Assembly (NCBI RefSeq): GCF_900143055.1
Contig: NZ_FRCW01000002.1
Location: 124,001-188,000, forward strand
Source of the DNA: Fibrobacter sp. UWR3
Lineage (GTDB): Bacteria; Fibrobacterota; Fibrobacteria; Fibrobacterales; Fibrobacteraceae
Direction: 5' to 3'
Length of the DNA: 64,000 bases
This document shows, piece after piece, positions 10,217-18,768 of this stretch. Under the pieces are notes generated by a model, which made no database searches, had not been told where the DNA came from, and saw only the letters and a list, made by a program, of their open reading frames with translations. Made by a program: the position numbers and the translations under genes. How positions within the stretch are numbered: position 1 is the stretch's first letter; every line of letters starts with the position of its first letter.

Positions 10217-10360
10217 ATGAAAAAGAATATCATCATTTTTTTACTCATGTTTTCGTCTGCTTTGCTCCTTTGTTTCATGGGAGACAAAGGAGGCAATCTT
10301 TATTTAATATTCTCGCTTTTTTTTCTAGCTTATATTTTAATCAGTCTCAAAAGAAAATAA
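10217..10360 (+). CDS. Small membrane protein, 47 residues, unknown
   Basis: This short frame encodes MKKNIIIFLLMFSSALL followed by a short polar turn (GDKGGN) and a second hydrophobic segment ending in SLKRK. Two hydrophobic segments, with Lys near both ends, suggest a hairpin-like inner-membrane peptide, or a signal peptide plus one helix. No strong ribosome site precedes the ATG; the codons are AT-rich. It sits between the first and second hairpin repeats. A coding role is plausible but not proven; a type I toxin-like peptide is one alternative. Confidence 0.4.
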   Translation: MKKNIIIFLLMFSSALLLCFMGDKGGNLYLIFSLFFLAYILISLKRK

Positions 10361-10491
10361 CGAAGGAATTTTAAAGGAACGCAAGAAGAAGTCCTTCTTT
10401 CACAAGAACCTGATTAATTAAAATTGACTTTTTAGTTTTATAGCTTCGCTTTATGAGACAAGGTAAACTCTAAAATTGGGCATAAATACAT

Positions 10492-10575
10492 ATGTTATGG
10501 ATAATTTTAATCTGCTTAATCATTGTCGGAGTTATTACCAATAATTATACACCATTGAAAGTTTTTATCTTATAG
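10492..10575 (+). CDS. Possible 27-residue hydrophobic peptide
   Basis: An ATG frame encodes MLWIILICLIIVGVI, then NNYTPLKVFIL and a TAG that is part of the third hairpin repeat. The composition is that of a single membrane helix, as in small toxic or regulatory membrane peptides. It has no clear ribosome site and could be chance in AT-rich DNA. Its position after the second hairpin copy parallels the frame at 10217. Confidence 0.22.
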   Translation: MLWIILICLIIVGVITNNYTPLKVFIL

Positions 10576-10596
10576 GGGCTCTTTATGAGCCAAATG

Positions 10597-10824
10597 TAGG
10601 ACTAAACACCATAAAACAACCCGTTTAGTCCTATGCTGGAGGCAGTTCGCGCCACAAAACAGCCTGCAAATCTGTGCGCAATAGGACTAAGCACCGCAAA
10701 ACATGCCGTTTAGTCCTATTTTCAAAGCGTTCAGCCAGCATTTCTTGTCGCAAGAGCCCCACATGACCCCGGCAAATCTGCGCGCGGTAGGACTAAACAC
10801 CGCAAAACATGCCGTTTAGTCCTA
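10597..10824. repeat. Cluster of three 37-bp palindromes (TAGGACTAAAC family)
   Basis: Copies lie at 10597-10633, 10682-10718 and 10788-10824. Each is exactly 37 bp: arm TAGGACTAAAC, a 15-base centre, arm GTTTAGTCCTA; copy two has one arm mismatch. The centres are A-rich (ACCGCAAAACATGCC in copies two and three). A short flank, GCAAATCTG followed by YGCGC, precedes copies two and three. The same palindrome occurs seven more times at 49674-50391. Confidence 0.92.
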
Positions 10825-11191
10825 TATAAGCTCTTCTGGAGCGAAATTTCGCCCCCGTCCCCGCCGCATTGTAAACCTTTCGCAACAAACGATAAGTAAA
10901 TCGCCCTAACGGCGCCCCCACCCCCTCAAAAAACGCTTTTTTTTGCGTATTTCACGCATTTTCACGTTGTAGGTGTTGTAAACCTTTACAATGGAATTTG
11001 GCCCAACCTACTCCCCATAGAGCCCGAATAAATCTACTTTAAACTCAGAAACCAAACATCCCATACACCAACAACGGCATCCCTTCGCGGGGTGCCGTTG
11101 TGGTTTATACAGGCTTGCGCTAGGCGGCGCATTTTTTTAGGCGGCGCTTTTTTTCAGGCTGCGCTATTTGCCACACGCCATTTTTCTGAAA
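10825..11191. other. Noncoding region with a TTGTAAA dyad, T-tract repeats and a strong hairpin
   Basis: No convincing gene is visible. A dyad TTGTAAA-CC-TTTACAA lies at 10976-10991, and a related half-conserved copy (TTGTAAACCTTT then CGCAA) lies at 10869-10885. A 13-bp hairpin with a TTCGC loop spans 11071-11101. Three imperfect copies of AGGCGGCGC followed by a T-run lie at about 11120-11168, just downstream of the tldD stop. Confidence 0.6.
11071..11101. terminator. 13-bp stem hairpin downstream of tldD
   Basis: The arms ACAACGGCATCCC (11071-11083) and GGGGTGCCGTTGT (11089-11101) pair with a single G-T wobble around a five-base loop. It is about 90 bp downstream of the tldD stop on the minus strand. 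The following bases are not a pure T-run on either strand, so it may be an RNA-stabilising or bidirectional terminator. Confidence 0.5.
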
Positions 11192-12580
11192 TTACCGGCC
11201 ACCGACGAGAATCTGGTCCACCTTGATGCTCGGCTGGCCCACAGTCACAGGAATGTGGCCCGAAGAGGCTCCGCAAATGCCCGCGGCCTGCTCGAAGTCG
11301 CTGCCGACCATGCTGATGCGGGGCATAATCTCGTGCCCCTTGCCGATGAGGGTCGCGCCGCGCACCGGTTCGCAAATCCTGCCGTTACGGATAACGTAAC
11401 CTTCATCGACAGCGAAGTTGAACTCGCCTGTCGCGGGGTTCACGGAACCGCCTGCCATGCGGGCAGCATACAGCCCGTTATCGACACTCGCGATCATGGA
11501 ATCGAGCGTATCTTTACCGGGGGCGATAAACGTGTTGCGCATGCGGCTCACCGGCGCATACTTGTAGCTTTCGCGGCGTGCCGAACCCGTGCGGGCAATG
11601 CCCACTTCTGCGGCACCCACGCGGTCACTCATGTAGGTCTTCAATATGCCATTTTCGATAAGCGTCGTACGCTGCGTGGGCATTCCCTCATCATCGTACT
11701 TGAGGCTCCCCCACACGCCGTCCATCGTGCCGTCGTCTATTGCGGTAAGGCACGGCTGGCCAATCGCCTCGCCAATCTTGCCGCAGAAGGGGCTCGCGTT
11801 CCTGCGTACGGATTCCGTTTCGAGCGGGTGCCCGCACGCCTCGTGGAATATCACGCCGCCGAACCCGTTGCCCATCACCACGGGCATCTGGCCGCCTGCG
11901 ATGTAGCCCGCATCAAGCATGCGGACAACGCGTTCGGCACACTCCGTCGCGATTTTTTCGGGAGAGTAGTTCGCCAGCAGTTCGTAACCGCCAAGCGCCC
12001 CGGGGGCCTCGTGCGTCGTGAGCCTCTCGGAGCCATCGCTTGCAGTAACCGTCACGTTCACGCGAACCCTGGAACGGTCCAGCACAAGGTTCAGGCCCTC
12101 GCTGTTCATAATCGTGATAGACGAGCACACGTCGGTCACCGTAGACCCGACCTGTGCAACTTTGTCCGAAACGCTACGCGCCGCCTTGTCGGCACGGAAC
12201 AAGAAATCCTGCTTGACTGCCTGGCCCAGCACGCGCGGGTCCTTGAACGCCGCCATATTGAAGTCGCTCACGCGCTTTTCGGGATGCAGTTCAAACGGGG
12301 CATTCGTGGCACCCGCCTTCGCGATACGCCCGAAGGCAAGTGTCTGTACCAGCTTTACAAGGGCTTCTTCGCTGTCGTCGCTCGTGAAACCGTACAGCAC
12401 CTCGGTCCCGTACAGGAGGCGGATTCCGATACCATATTCCGTACCCGCAGTAGCGGTCTCTATATGGCGGTCCTTGATCCCGAGCACAGAACTGCGGGTC
12501 TCTTCCTCGAAAATTTCCACAAAGTCGGCGCCGGCATTCCTGCCCGCCTCGAAAATCTTCACAGCGATTGACGGATTCAC
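11192..12580 (-). CDS. tldD: Metalloprotease TldD
   Basis: The 462-residue protein matches the TldD half of the TldD/TldE (PmbA) protease pair. The zinc motif HEACGH lies near residue 245 within a conserved VIFHEACGHPLE stretch, and the C-terminal half carries the NTFIAPGKDTLD and YVIRNGRICEPVRGATLIGKG segments. TldD/E cleaves unfolded peptides and processes some modified peptides, for example microcin B17 in E. coli. It starts with GTG one base after the hisF stop, indicating translational coupling. No TldE/PmbA partner is visible in the window. Confidence 0.92.
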   Translation of the reverse strand: MNPSIAVKIFEAGRNAGADFVEIFEEETRSSVLGIKDRHIETATAGTEYGIGIRLLYGTEVLYGFTSDDSEEALVKLVQTLAFGRIAKAGATNAPFELHPEKRVSDFNMAAFKDPRVLGQAVKQDFLFRADKAARSVSDKVAQVGSTVTDVCSSITIMNSEGLNLVLDRSRVRVNVTVTASDGSERLTTHEAPGALGGYELLANYSPEKIATECAERVVRMLDAGYIAGGQMPVVMGNGFGGVIFHEACGHPLETESVRRNASPFCGKIGEAIGQPCLTAIDDGTMDGVWGSLKYDDEGMPTQRTTLIENGILKTYMSDRVGAAEVGIARTGSARRESYKYAPVSRMRNTFIAPGKDTLDSMIASVDNGLYAARMAGGSVNPATGEFNFAVDEGYVIRNGRICEPVRGATLIGKGHEIMPRISMVGSDFEQAAGICGASSGHIPVTVGQPSIKVDQILVGGR

Positions 12581-12581
12581 G

Positions 12582-13373
12582 CTAGACCTCGCCGTTCATC
12601 TTCTTGCGCACAGGGATACCAGCCGCAAGCATTTCCTTCTTGATTCCTGGAACCGTGTAATCGCCAAAGTGCACCATCGACGCGACCAGCGCCGCATCTG
12701 CAGCAGTCTTGCGGAATAGGTCCACAATGTGCGCAGGGGTACCCGCGCCACCGCTTGCAATCACCGGCACCTGCACGGCACGTGCCACCTGGTCGGTAAT
12801 ATTCAGTTCGTACCCGTTGCGCACGCCGTCGGTATCGATGGCGTTCAGGCAGATTTCGCCCACGCCCAAATCCTCGGCCTTCTTCGCCCACTCGACGGCA
12901 TCGATGCCCATCGCCTGGCGGCCACCGCGGATATACACTTCGTAACCGCTCTTGAACTTGTCCGAAACGCCCACGAACTTCGCGTCCATACCGAGCACCA
13001 CGCACTGGCGACCGAACGCCTTCGCGCCGTCGGCAATGATTTCGGGGTGCAGCACGGCGAGGCTGTTCACGCTCACCTTCTCGGCACCAGCCAACAAGGC
13101 CTCGTGCATGTCGTCAAGGTTACGGATACCGCCACCCACCGCAAACGGGATAAACACGCGCTTTGCAATCTGGCGGATCATTTCCATGTCACACGGGCGG
13201 TTCTCGGCGCTCGCGGTAATATCGTAGAACACGAGTTCGTCCACGCCGTCGGCACTGTACTGCGCGCCCATCTCCACGGGGTCGCCAATGTCGATATTTC
13301 CCTTGAACTTGACGCCCTTCGTGACCTTGCGGTTCCGGACGTCGAGGCAAACGATTAAGCGTTTAGTAAGCAT
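12582..13373 (-). CDS. hisF: Imidazole glycerol phosphate synthase cyclase subunit HisF
   Basis: The 263-residue TIM-barrel protein carries the HisF catalytic aspartates at D11 (CLDVRN) and D130 (LGMDAK), the AVGGGIRN phosphate loop and the ASGGAG phosphate loop near the C-terminus. With HisH it makes imidazole glycerol phosphate and AICAR in histidine synthesis. It is followed after one base by tldD, an unusual partner. hisH is not in the window. Confidence 0.95.
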   Translation of the reverse strand: MLTKRLIVCLDVRNRKVTKGVKFKGNIDIGDPVEMGAQYSADGVDELVFYDITASAENRPCDMEMIRQIAKRVFIPFAVGGGIRNLDDMHEALLAGAEKVSVNSLAVLHPEIIADGAKAFGRQCVVLGMDAKFVGVSDKFKSGYEVYIRGGRQAMGIDAVEWAKKAEDLGVGEICLNAIDTDGVRNGYELNITDQVARAVQVPVIASGGAGTPAHIVDLFRKTAADAALVASMVHFGDYTVPGIKKEMLAAGIPVRKKMNGEV

Positions 13374-13418
13374 AATAATAGACAGGTCACCCTATGCAAT
13401 AGTGAAGAATCCAGTTTT

Positions 13419-13472
13419 GTCATCCACAGCTGGATCCTTCGACTTCGTGCTACGCACTACGCTCAGGATGAC
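13419..13472. repeat. GTCATCC/GGATGAC palindromic element
   Basis: A 54-bp element bounded by GTCATCC and GGATGAC, with an internal GGATCC and repeated CTACGC words, sits between hisF and the thioredoxin gene. It belongs to the same broad class as the elements near clpB, in the SNF2 gene and in the 52746 gene. Confidence 0.6.
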
Positions 13473-13488
13473 ACTTCAAAACCCTGAA

Positions 13489-13812
13489 TTATAGATTGCG
13501 GTCAATGACGGCCTTGACGGTCGCCTTGGGTACGGCACCCACCACGTTCCCGACTTCCACGCCGTTCTTGAACAGCTTCATGTTGGGGATGTTCGTGATG
13601 CCGAAGCGGGCGCAGATATCCTTCGCGCCATCGCTGTCCACGTCCATCTTCGCGATAATGGCCTTGCCGTTGTATTCGTCGGCGAGTTCATCGATAATGG
13701 GGCCCATCATCATGCAGGGGCGGCACCAGGTCGCCCAGAAATCAACGAACACCAACTGGCCAGACGAAATGGCCTTGTCAAAATTTTCTGCTGTAAGGTG
13801 AATTGCAGGCAT
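13489..13812 (-). CDS. trxA: Thioredoxin
   Basis: The 107-residue protein has the thioredoxin fold with the redox site WCRPC (C30 and C33), where the usual WCGPC has Arg in place of Gly, and the cis-proline region ITNIPNM. It reduces disulfides in cytoplasmic proteins. A GGAG site precedes the ATG. The Arg substitution occurs in other thioredoxin-like proteins and may tune redox potential. Confidence 0.92.
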   Translation of the reverse strand: MPAIHLTAENFDKAISSGQLVFVDFWATWCRPCMMMGPIIDELADEYNGKAIIAKMDVDSDGAKDICARFGITNIPNMKLFKNGVEVGNVVGAVPKATVKAVIDRNL

Positions 13813-13852
13813 AGTAAACTCCGATTTTTTCCCTTAAAATAGAAAATTCGGA

Positions 13853-14512
13853 CTAGAAAGCGTAGCCTATCGCGAAGTTGAGGTCTATACCGAAGCCCGA
13901 TTCCGCGACCTTGTCGGCATCGCCGTCGTCGATATCGTTCGAAGACATCATCGTGTAGCCAAATCCAAATTCCGTAAACGAGACATAGTGCCCGCTCTGG
14001 ATCTTCAGTCCCAGATAGCAGGCAAAAATGAAGGCGGACGCTTCACCGGACGAAGAACTGCGATGATTGTAGTAATCACTATCATAGTCAACAGAAACGC
14101 TCTCGTAACCGATTTGCGGCGACACGTAAAAACCTGTGTGGCCTTCATTGAAATAGAACCTAAGCCCCTCGTAGAGCCCGTAAGCAAAAATATCTCCGTC
14201 GGCAAAACTCGCCCACATCAGTTCCGGGCGCGAGGAAAGCGAAAGCCTCGAGGAAAGGTTATTCTCCACCGTCACCGTAATCCAGGGTATCCCGTATATG
14301 GTTGTGAAGATAAGCAACGATACAGGATGAATGGAAATAGACCAGCGGGTATTGGGGAGGGTGGGTTCAGGCGAGGGCTGAGCGGGCTGGGTCGAAACAT
14401 GATCGTCGGAGGACGCAGCGGCCTGGTCAGAGCCATAGTTCGACCAGTTGTTCCCCTGGGCTCCAGCAAAAATGGCAAGGAGCAGCGCTACAACAGCAAT
14501 GCGTTTAATCAT
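13853..14512 (-). CDS. Secreted barrel-like protein, unknown
   Basis: The 219-residue product has a signal peptide ending near AGAQG, a Ser/Asp/Pro-rich linker (to about residue 55), and a C-terminal part of short amphipathic strands with many Tyr, Ser and Gly that ends in a Phe (FAIGYAF). A terminal aromatic residue is typical of outer-membrane barrels recognised by the BAM complex. It follows the two PCMD lipoproteins on the same strand and may belong to that unit. GGAGAA precedes the ATG. Confidence 0.6.
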   Translation of the reverse strand: MIKRIAVVALLLAIFAGAQGNNWSNYGSDQAAASSDDHVSTQPAQPSPEPTLPNTRWSISIHPVSLLIFTTIYGIPWITVTVENNLSSRLSLSSRPELMWASFADGDIFAYGLYEGLRFYFNEGHTGFYVSPQIGYESVSVDYDSDYYNHRSSSSGEASAFIFACYLGLKIQSGHYVSFTEFGFGYTMMSSNDIDDGDADKVAESGFGIDLNFAIGYAF

Positions 14513-14556
14513 TTGTTCTCCTTTTTATATACAACTTTGCCCAAAATTTAGCAAAC

Positions 14557-16314
14557 TCAGTAAATCAAGCGCATTTCGTCGGCCCAGAGAGTCGCCCCGA
14601 CAGAGCCCTTGTACAGGTTTCCGAGTGCACTGGAGGCCATCACCACGCGGATATGAGTCACGTCGAAATCATCCGGAGAATCCGTCGGGTCTAGGTGGTT
14701 ATCAATACCGTTCTTGTTCTTGAGTCCCTTCGTAAGTACGCTCGAATTGTATATTGGAGAACTATCGTAGGGTATGCCATACTTGAACGCAAGCCGGATT
14801 GTCTTGTATCCTTCGCGCTCCGCATCGGTAATGGAAACCACGTCCGGGTCATCCTCGCTCTCGACAGTCGTCGCACGGTACCAGGCCGAAGCGACCATAG
14901 TGTTTACGTCGCTCGAAGTACGGTACTGGTTCTTGCCCTCGTTACTCGTGCGGCTGCGATTTTCAAGAATTACATACAAATCACAGGAATCCTTCTTACC
15001 ATCATACTTTACGTCAAACTCCACATACTTGGGCCTGCCATAGAACGGCCTTCCAAAATCGATAAGTTCATTGCCATCCTCATAACCTGCCATACTGATA
15101 GCGCTCACGCCCTTGGGATTAAAATAGGCAACAAGCATATTACCACTAGCAAACTTGATAACCGCTGTCTGGGATTCCATCTTTATGACACTTTTACCTT
15201 CGGCATTGGTAGTCAGTTCCTTTGCATAGCTGTTGTTGCCATTATCCCAGCCATCTATATCGTTCATGTTATTAAAATCATCCTTGACCCAGGTATTAAA
15301 ATCGCTGCCCGGATACTGGTAGCCCGCCTTCACGGTGTAAGTCCGCTCGACACCGTCGTTTTCCAGCGTCACCTTCAATCCGCGCGCAAAGTTGTAGGAC
15401 TCGCCCACCTTCACACTTGCCGTAGCGCCGTCCGAAAGTTCCAGCCCCTTTATTTCGAGGTCGCGCAAGTCCAAATCAATCGCGTAATTCATATTCAGGA
15501 ATACCGTACCGGCATCCTGGTCAATTTCAGCCTCAACTTCACCCGCACCGGCAATAAGCCTCAGGAGTTTCGGGGCATTCGCGGGAACCGCCACCGAAGA
15601 CGATGATTCAGGCTCGTCGCCACCCGCCGAAGAATTGCCGTCGCCGCTGCTGGCCGAACCATCCCCCTTCACAGAAGAGGAACTGCCGGCAGGTTCCTTG
15701 CTGCTGCTCGACGCATCGCCCTTGCCCGAAGAAGAATCGCCCGTCTTGGAACTGCAGGAGTCTTCCTTCGCGGAAGACGAACTGGACTTTGCATCCGTAT
15801 CGCCGGACTCCTTATTCGATGATGAAGACTTCACCTTCTTCTCGGGGATTTCAAACACGACCTGCCACAGCGAAGGAATCCCGCTTTCGGAAACGAGCAT
15901 CAAGTAAACCGTCCCGCTCGAAGGAATACGCACCTTGTCGCCCTCGTGCAGGCGGTCTTTCGCGTACGAGAGTTCCTGCGCGAGCGAATCCAGCGCGGCG
16001 GAATCACTCGGGAACTCCTTGAACTTGCCATCAACCAGATGGAGCGTCGCCATGGAGCTTATATCGAGCAGGGAAATCGTCGCGGAGTCCCAGGTTTCAA
16101 GGCTATCGGGAATCTCGTCAAGACTCACGACAATCTTGTGTTCGTCCGCATAGAGCATTGCCCCACTTTCGCCCTCCTCGAAGGCGATTTCATTGAACAC
16201 GCGGTAATCGGACTGCCCGAAGGTATCGTAGTCGGCAGTACAGCCGAAGAGGGCTGCGCACAGGAAAGCCGCCAAAAGCCATTTCAGAGAAAGTCCATTC
16301 TTAAACATTTTCAT
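14557..16314 (-). CDS. PCMD-domain surface lipoprotein
   Basis: The 585-residue product has a lipoprotein signal ending AALFGC, an N-terminal domain, a serine-rich linker (about residues 165-240) and a putative IPT/DUF-like sandwich. A C-terminal domain (about 340-585) resembles the PCMD putative carbohydrate-metabolism domain: a DFNNMNDIDGWDN start, GRPFYGRPKYVEFDVKY, and a final THIRVVMASS strand with ending LWADEMRLIY. PCMD proteins are outer-surface proteins thought to bind glycans. Poly-serine linkers are common in Fibrobacter secreted proteins. It follows a paralogue after nine bases. Confidence 0.75.
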   Translation of the reverse strand: MKMFKNGLSLKWLLAAFLCAALFGCTADYDTFGQSDYRVFNEIAFEEGESGAMLYADEHKIVVSLDEIPDSLETWDSATISLLDISSMATLHLVDGKFKEFPSDSAALDSLAQELSYAKDRLHEGDKVRIPSSGTVYLMLVSESGIPSLWQVVFEIPEKKVKSSSSNKESGDTDAKSSSSSAKEDSCSSKTGDSSSGKGDASSSSKEPAGSSSSVKGDGSASSGDGNSSAGGDEPESSSSVAVPANAPKLLRLIAGAGEVEAEIDQDAGTVFLNMNYAIDLDLRDLEIKGLELSDGATASVKVGESYNFARGLKVTLENDGVERTYTVKAGYQYPGSDFNTWVKDDFNNMNDIDGWDNGNNSYAKELTTNAEGKSVIKMESQTAVIKFASGNMLVAYFNPKGVSAISMAGYEDGNELIDFGRPFYGRPKYVEFDVKYDGKKDSCDLYVILENRSRTSNEGKNQYRTSSDVNTMVASAWYRATTVESEDDPDVVSITDAEREGYKTIRLAFKYGIPYDSSPIYNSSVLTKGLKNKNGIDNHLDPTDSPDDFDVTHIRVVMASSALGNLYKGSVGATLWADEMRLIY

Positions 16315-16323
16315 TTCTTTCTC

Positions 16324-17721
16324 CTAGTATATCAGTTTAAAATCATCCAACACGAGCGCCGAATTTTCGCCGCCGCGGTACTTACCCGAATTACCGGCCG
16401 TTCCGCCACACACAACATGCGCGTACGCCGAAGAAGCGAACATCACGTGAATCGAGTTCACATCCTCTTCACCCGTACCGAGCGAAAGGCCTTCGGCGAC
16501 GGGATATTCGCCCGAAAGCAGCCCGAACGGGTCCTTGCCGTAAGAAAGTTCAACCGTACGGGATTTCATTTCCACGCTTGCCTCGTCCGAGAAGGCGCCC
16601 GTAGCAACCACCTTGCCGTTCTTGCCCACGAGCATCACGTACACGAGGCTCTTTTGCGGGTAGTCCGTAGACTTGTTCGCCACATGGCTGTAGGAATACT
16701 TCACCGTGAATGCGGTCGGGCGCGCCGTAAACGGCTTGCCAAAGGTCATGTCCTTCGAAATGTCGGAACAGCCCGTTGAAGGAGTACCTCCGTCAGAACC
16801 CTGCTCGTAGATATCCAGCGCAGTCTCACCCGCATAGGATCCAGCAAAGTAGAATCCGCCAGCCATCTTCCAGCTACCATCAATAAACAAGAATGAACCT
16901 TCCACCTCGCGGGTCGTAACCGTCGCCATACCGCCATTGAATTCAAGATTCGCCTCCGAAGTGACCTTTATGGCGGCAGAAGATGTCTTCGTCGCCATCG
17001 CATCGCTCGTGGTGGCCCAGAAATCATTGCGGGCGCTGAAATCGGAGCCAGGCAGTTGCGGTTCCTCACGTTCGCTGCTCGAAGATTCGGCTTCATCGCT
17101 ACTCGAAGATTCTGCGGAAGAACTGGATTCGGAAACCTCACTGGACGAAGATGCATCCTCCGACGAACTCGAAGCAATCTCGCTGTTCGAGGCAGGAGCA
17201 ACAGAAGACGAAGAACTCTCCGCGGGCTTCTCGCTCGAAGAACTCTCCGCCTTTTCACTGCAGGAAGAAACCTTCTCGGCGCTGCTCGAGGCAGGCGCCA
17301 CGCTGCTCGAAGATTGCACCTCGGGCAAGCTCACCGTCCAGACGGCAATCACGCGGTTCGCATCGTCAAGCACGACAAGCCTAAGGCCTTCCTCGCCAAT
17401 TTCAAGTTCCGTTCCGGTACTTACCGGGTTATCCCAGTCGATTTCGGGATCCACCAGGTCGTCGTCGAGCGCAAGGTAGCACTTGTTGCCGCCAAGAGCC
17501 GCAATGTTATCGACCTTGAAGGACGAAGTGCCCTCGGGGAGCACAATCGAGCGCGACTCCACATCGATTTCGGCATCATCGACATTTTCAAAAAGCTCGG
17601 ACAGGTCGGGAGCGGCAACCTGCGTTTCCGTTTCGCCGGAACAGGCCCACAGGCCAAATGCCAGCGAGCACAGCGCCCCCGCGATAAACGACTTCATTTT
17701 CCCGTGAATCTCAAACCGCAT
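16324..17721 (-). CDS. PCMD-domain surface lipoprotein, paralogue
   Basis: The 465-residue product has a lipoprotein signal ending GLWAC, a short N-terminal domain shared with the downstream paralogue, a serine/Ala/Glu-rich linker (about 140-220) and a C-terminal PCMD-like domain with FGKPFTARPTAFTVKY, a SLVYVMLVGKNG strand and a final ALVLDDFKLIY. A start at 17697 (MKSFIAG) is possible, but AGGGG lies at a suitable distance from the ATG at 17721. It is flanked by nine-base gaps, so it is part of a unit with the genes at 17731 and 14557. Confidence 0.75.
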   Translation of the reverse strand: MRFEIHGKMKSFIAGALCSLAFGLWACSGETETQVAAPDLSELFENVDDAEIDVESRSIVLPEGTSSFKVDNIAALGGNKCYLALDDDLVDPEIDWDNPVSTGTELEIGEEGLRLVVLDDANRVIAVWTVSLPEVQSSSSVAPASSSAEKVSSCSEKAESSSSEKPAESSSSSVAPASNSEIASSSSEDASSSSEVSESSSSAESSSSDEAESSSSEREEPQLPGSDFSARNDFWATTSDAMATKTSSAAIKVTSEANLEFNGGMATVTTREVEGSFLFIDGSWKMAGGFYFAGSYAGETALDIYEQGSDGGTPSTGCSDISKDMTFGKPFTARPTAFTVKYSYSHVANKSTDYPQKSLVYVMLVGKNGKVVATGAFSDEASVEMKSRTVELSYGKDPFGLLSGEYPVAEGLSLGTGEEDVNSIHVMFASSAYAHVVCGGTAGNSGKYRGGENSALVLDDFKLIY

Positions 17722-17730
17722 AACAAACCC

Positions 17731-18687
17731 CTAGAAGAACATCACCAGCGAGAAATCCAGCGCCAGGAGGTTTATGGTGAAATTCACGATGTTGTACACA
17801 AAGCGGCTGCTCGTCTCGTCGTTCTCTTCCACATCAATAATGCTGGAACTCAGGCCGAGCAAGCCCACCGAGGTTTCGAACGCGAACCGGTCCAGCACCA
17901 TCACGCAGATACCCGGATTGAGACCTGCCTTGATAGACCAGCCCCTGTTGCGGGTTTTCTTCATGTCTTCGCCGTCATCCGTCTGTGAAATGCCGTACGA
18001 ATACTCCACCGAAACAGAAGTCTCGTTGAACAGATAGAAGATGCGGGAATCCAGGACCTTCAGGTAGTTTTTCAAGAGCGGCTGCACAAAGAACCCGTTG
18101 CTCACGTACTTGCGGCGCTCCTTCACGTCCATAAGGTCTTCCATGAGCGAGAAATCGATATCAAACCAGGTGCGCGAATACCCGGCACGCACGCCGAGCG
18201 CCATGGCATCGCGGATAAAGTACCCGCCAAAAGCCTCCACCGTGAACGTGTAGCCGTAAGCCTCATAAACATCACCAATGAGAATATTCAGCGCATCGTC
18301 CTCGGTATTCGCCTGGATAAGCGAGAGCGTCGTGCCCGCATAGAAATGCCCCTTCGATATCGACTCGTCAGGTTCTATCGGGAAAAGCGCATCCAGCAGA
18401 CCAGCCTTCTTCGCAGGCTTTGCAGAATCGGTCACAACCGGGGCCGTTTCCGGGACAGTTACCGCAGCAGGTGCCGCCGGGGGTTCCACGGCAGGAGTTT
18501 CAGCAGCGGGAGCCTCTGCAACCTGGGATTCCTGAACCGGAGCAGATTCCGCCGGTTCAGCCTCCGGCACAGCATTCTCTACCGCCGGTACAGAAGTTTC
18601 GGCCTGTGCGGAATCCGGAACTATGTCCTGGGCTAGCGCGGGCAAAAAGGCAAAAAACAGGGAAATAACAAAGGCGGCTTTTCTCAT
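17731..18687 (-). CDS. Secreted protein with Pro/Ala/Glu linker and barrel-like C-terminus
   Basis: The 318-residue product has a signal peptide ending LPALAQ, a Pro/Ala/Glu/Val-rich stalk (about 25-95), and a C-terminal half of amphipathic strands ending in FSLVMFF. The terminal Phe and strand pattern suggest an outer-membrane barrel whose stalk could cross the periplasm. It is the first gene of the unit with the two PCMD lipoproteins, so it may anchor or export them. No named family was recognised. Confidence 0.6.
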   Translation of the reverse strand: MRKAAFVISLFFAFLPALAQDIVPDSAQAETSVPAVENAVPEAEPAESAPVQESQVAEAPAAETPAVEPPAAPAAVTVPETAPVVTDSAKPAKKAGLLDALFPIEPDESISKGHFYAGTTLSLIQANTEDDALNILIGDVYEAYGYTFTVEAFGGYFIRDAMALGVRAGYSRTWFDIDFSLMEDLMDVKERRKYVSNGFFVQPLLKNYLKVLDSRIFYLFNETSVSVEYSYGISQTDDGEDMKKTRNRGWSIKAGLNPGICVMVLDRFAFETSVGLLGLSSSIIDVEENDETSSRFVYNIVNFTINLLALDFSLVMFF

Positions 18688-18768
18688 ATACTTTAATTTA
18701 CATTATTATAAAGCAACGAGGAGCCGCCTACCCAGCGTATGTGAGGAATTTCAACTAATTCTAGCGCG

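Larger units (their letters stand above)
10167..10600 (+). repeat. Three copies of a GCTC-TTTAT-GAGC hairpin flanking two mini-ORFs
   Basis: Similar 28-30 bp units lie at 10167-10194, 10439-10467 and 10571-10600. The shared pattern is ATAG followed by GGCTC, TTTAT, GAGCC and, in the first two, AGGTAAA. In copies one and three the GGCTC/GAGCC arms form a perfect five-base hairpin; copy two is degenerate. Each of the first two copies is followed after about 25 bp by a small hydrophobic reading frame, and the third closes the series. The stretch is much richer in A and T than the neighbouring genes. Confidence 0.6.

Noticed and set aside
10180-10374. A 64-residue ORF starting in the first hairpin repeat
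   Set aside because: It overlaps the better 47-residue membrane frame at 10217 in another frame, its start is part of the repeat, and the product has no membrane or family pattern.
10597-10824. Integron attC sites
   Set aside because: The ACTAAAC and GTTTAGT ends come close to the attC core consensus but miss one position each, the elements are only 37 bp, and no integrase or cassette gene is visible.
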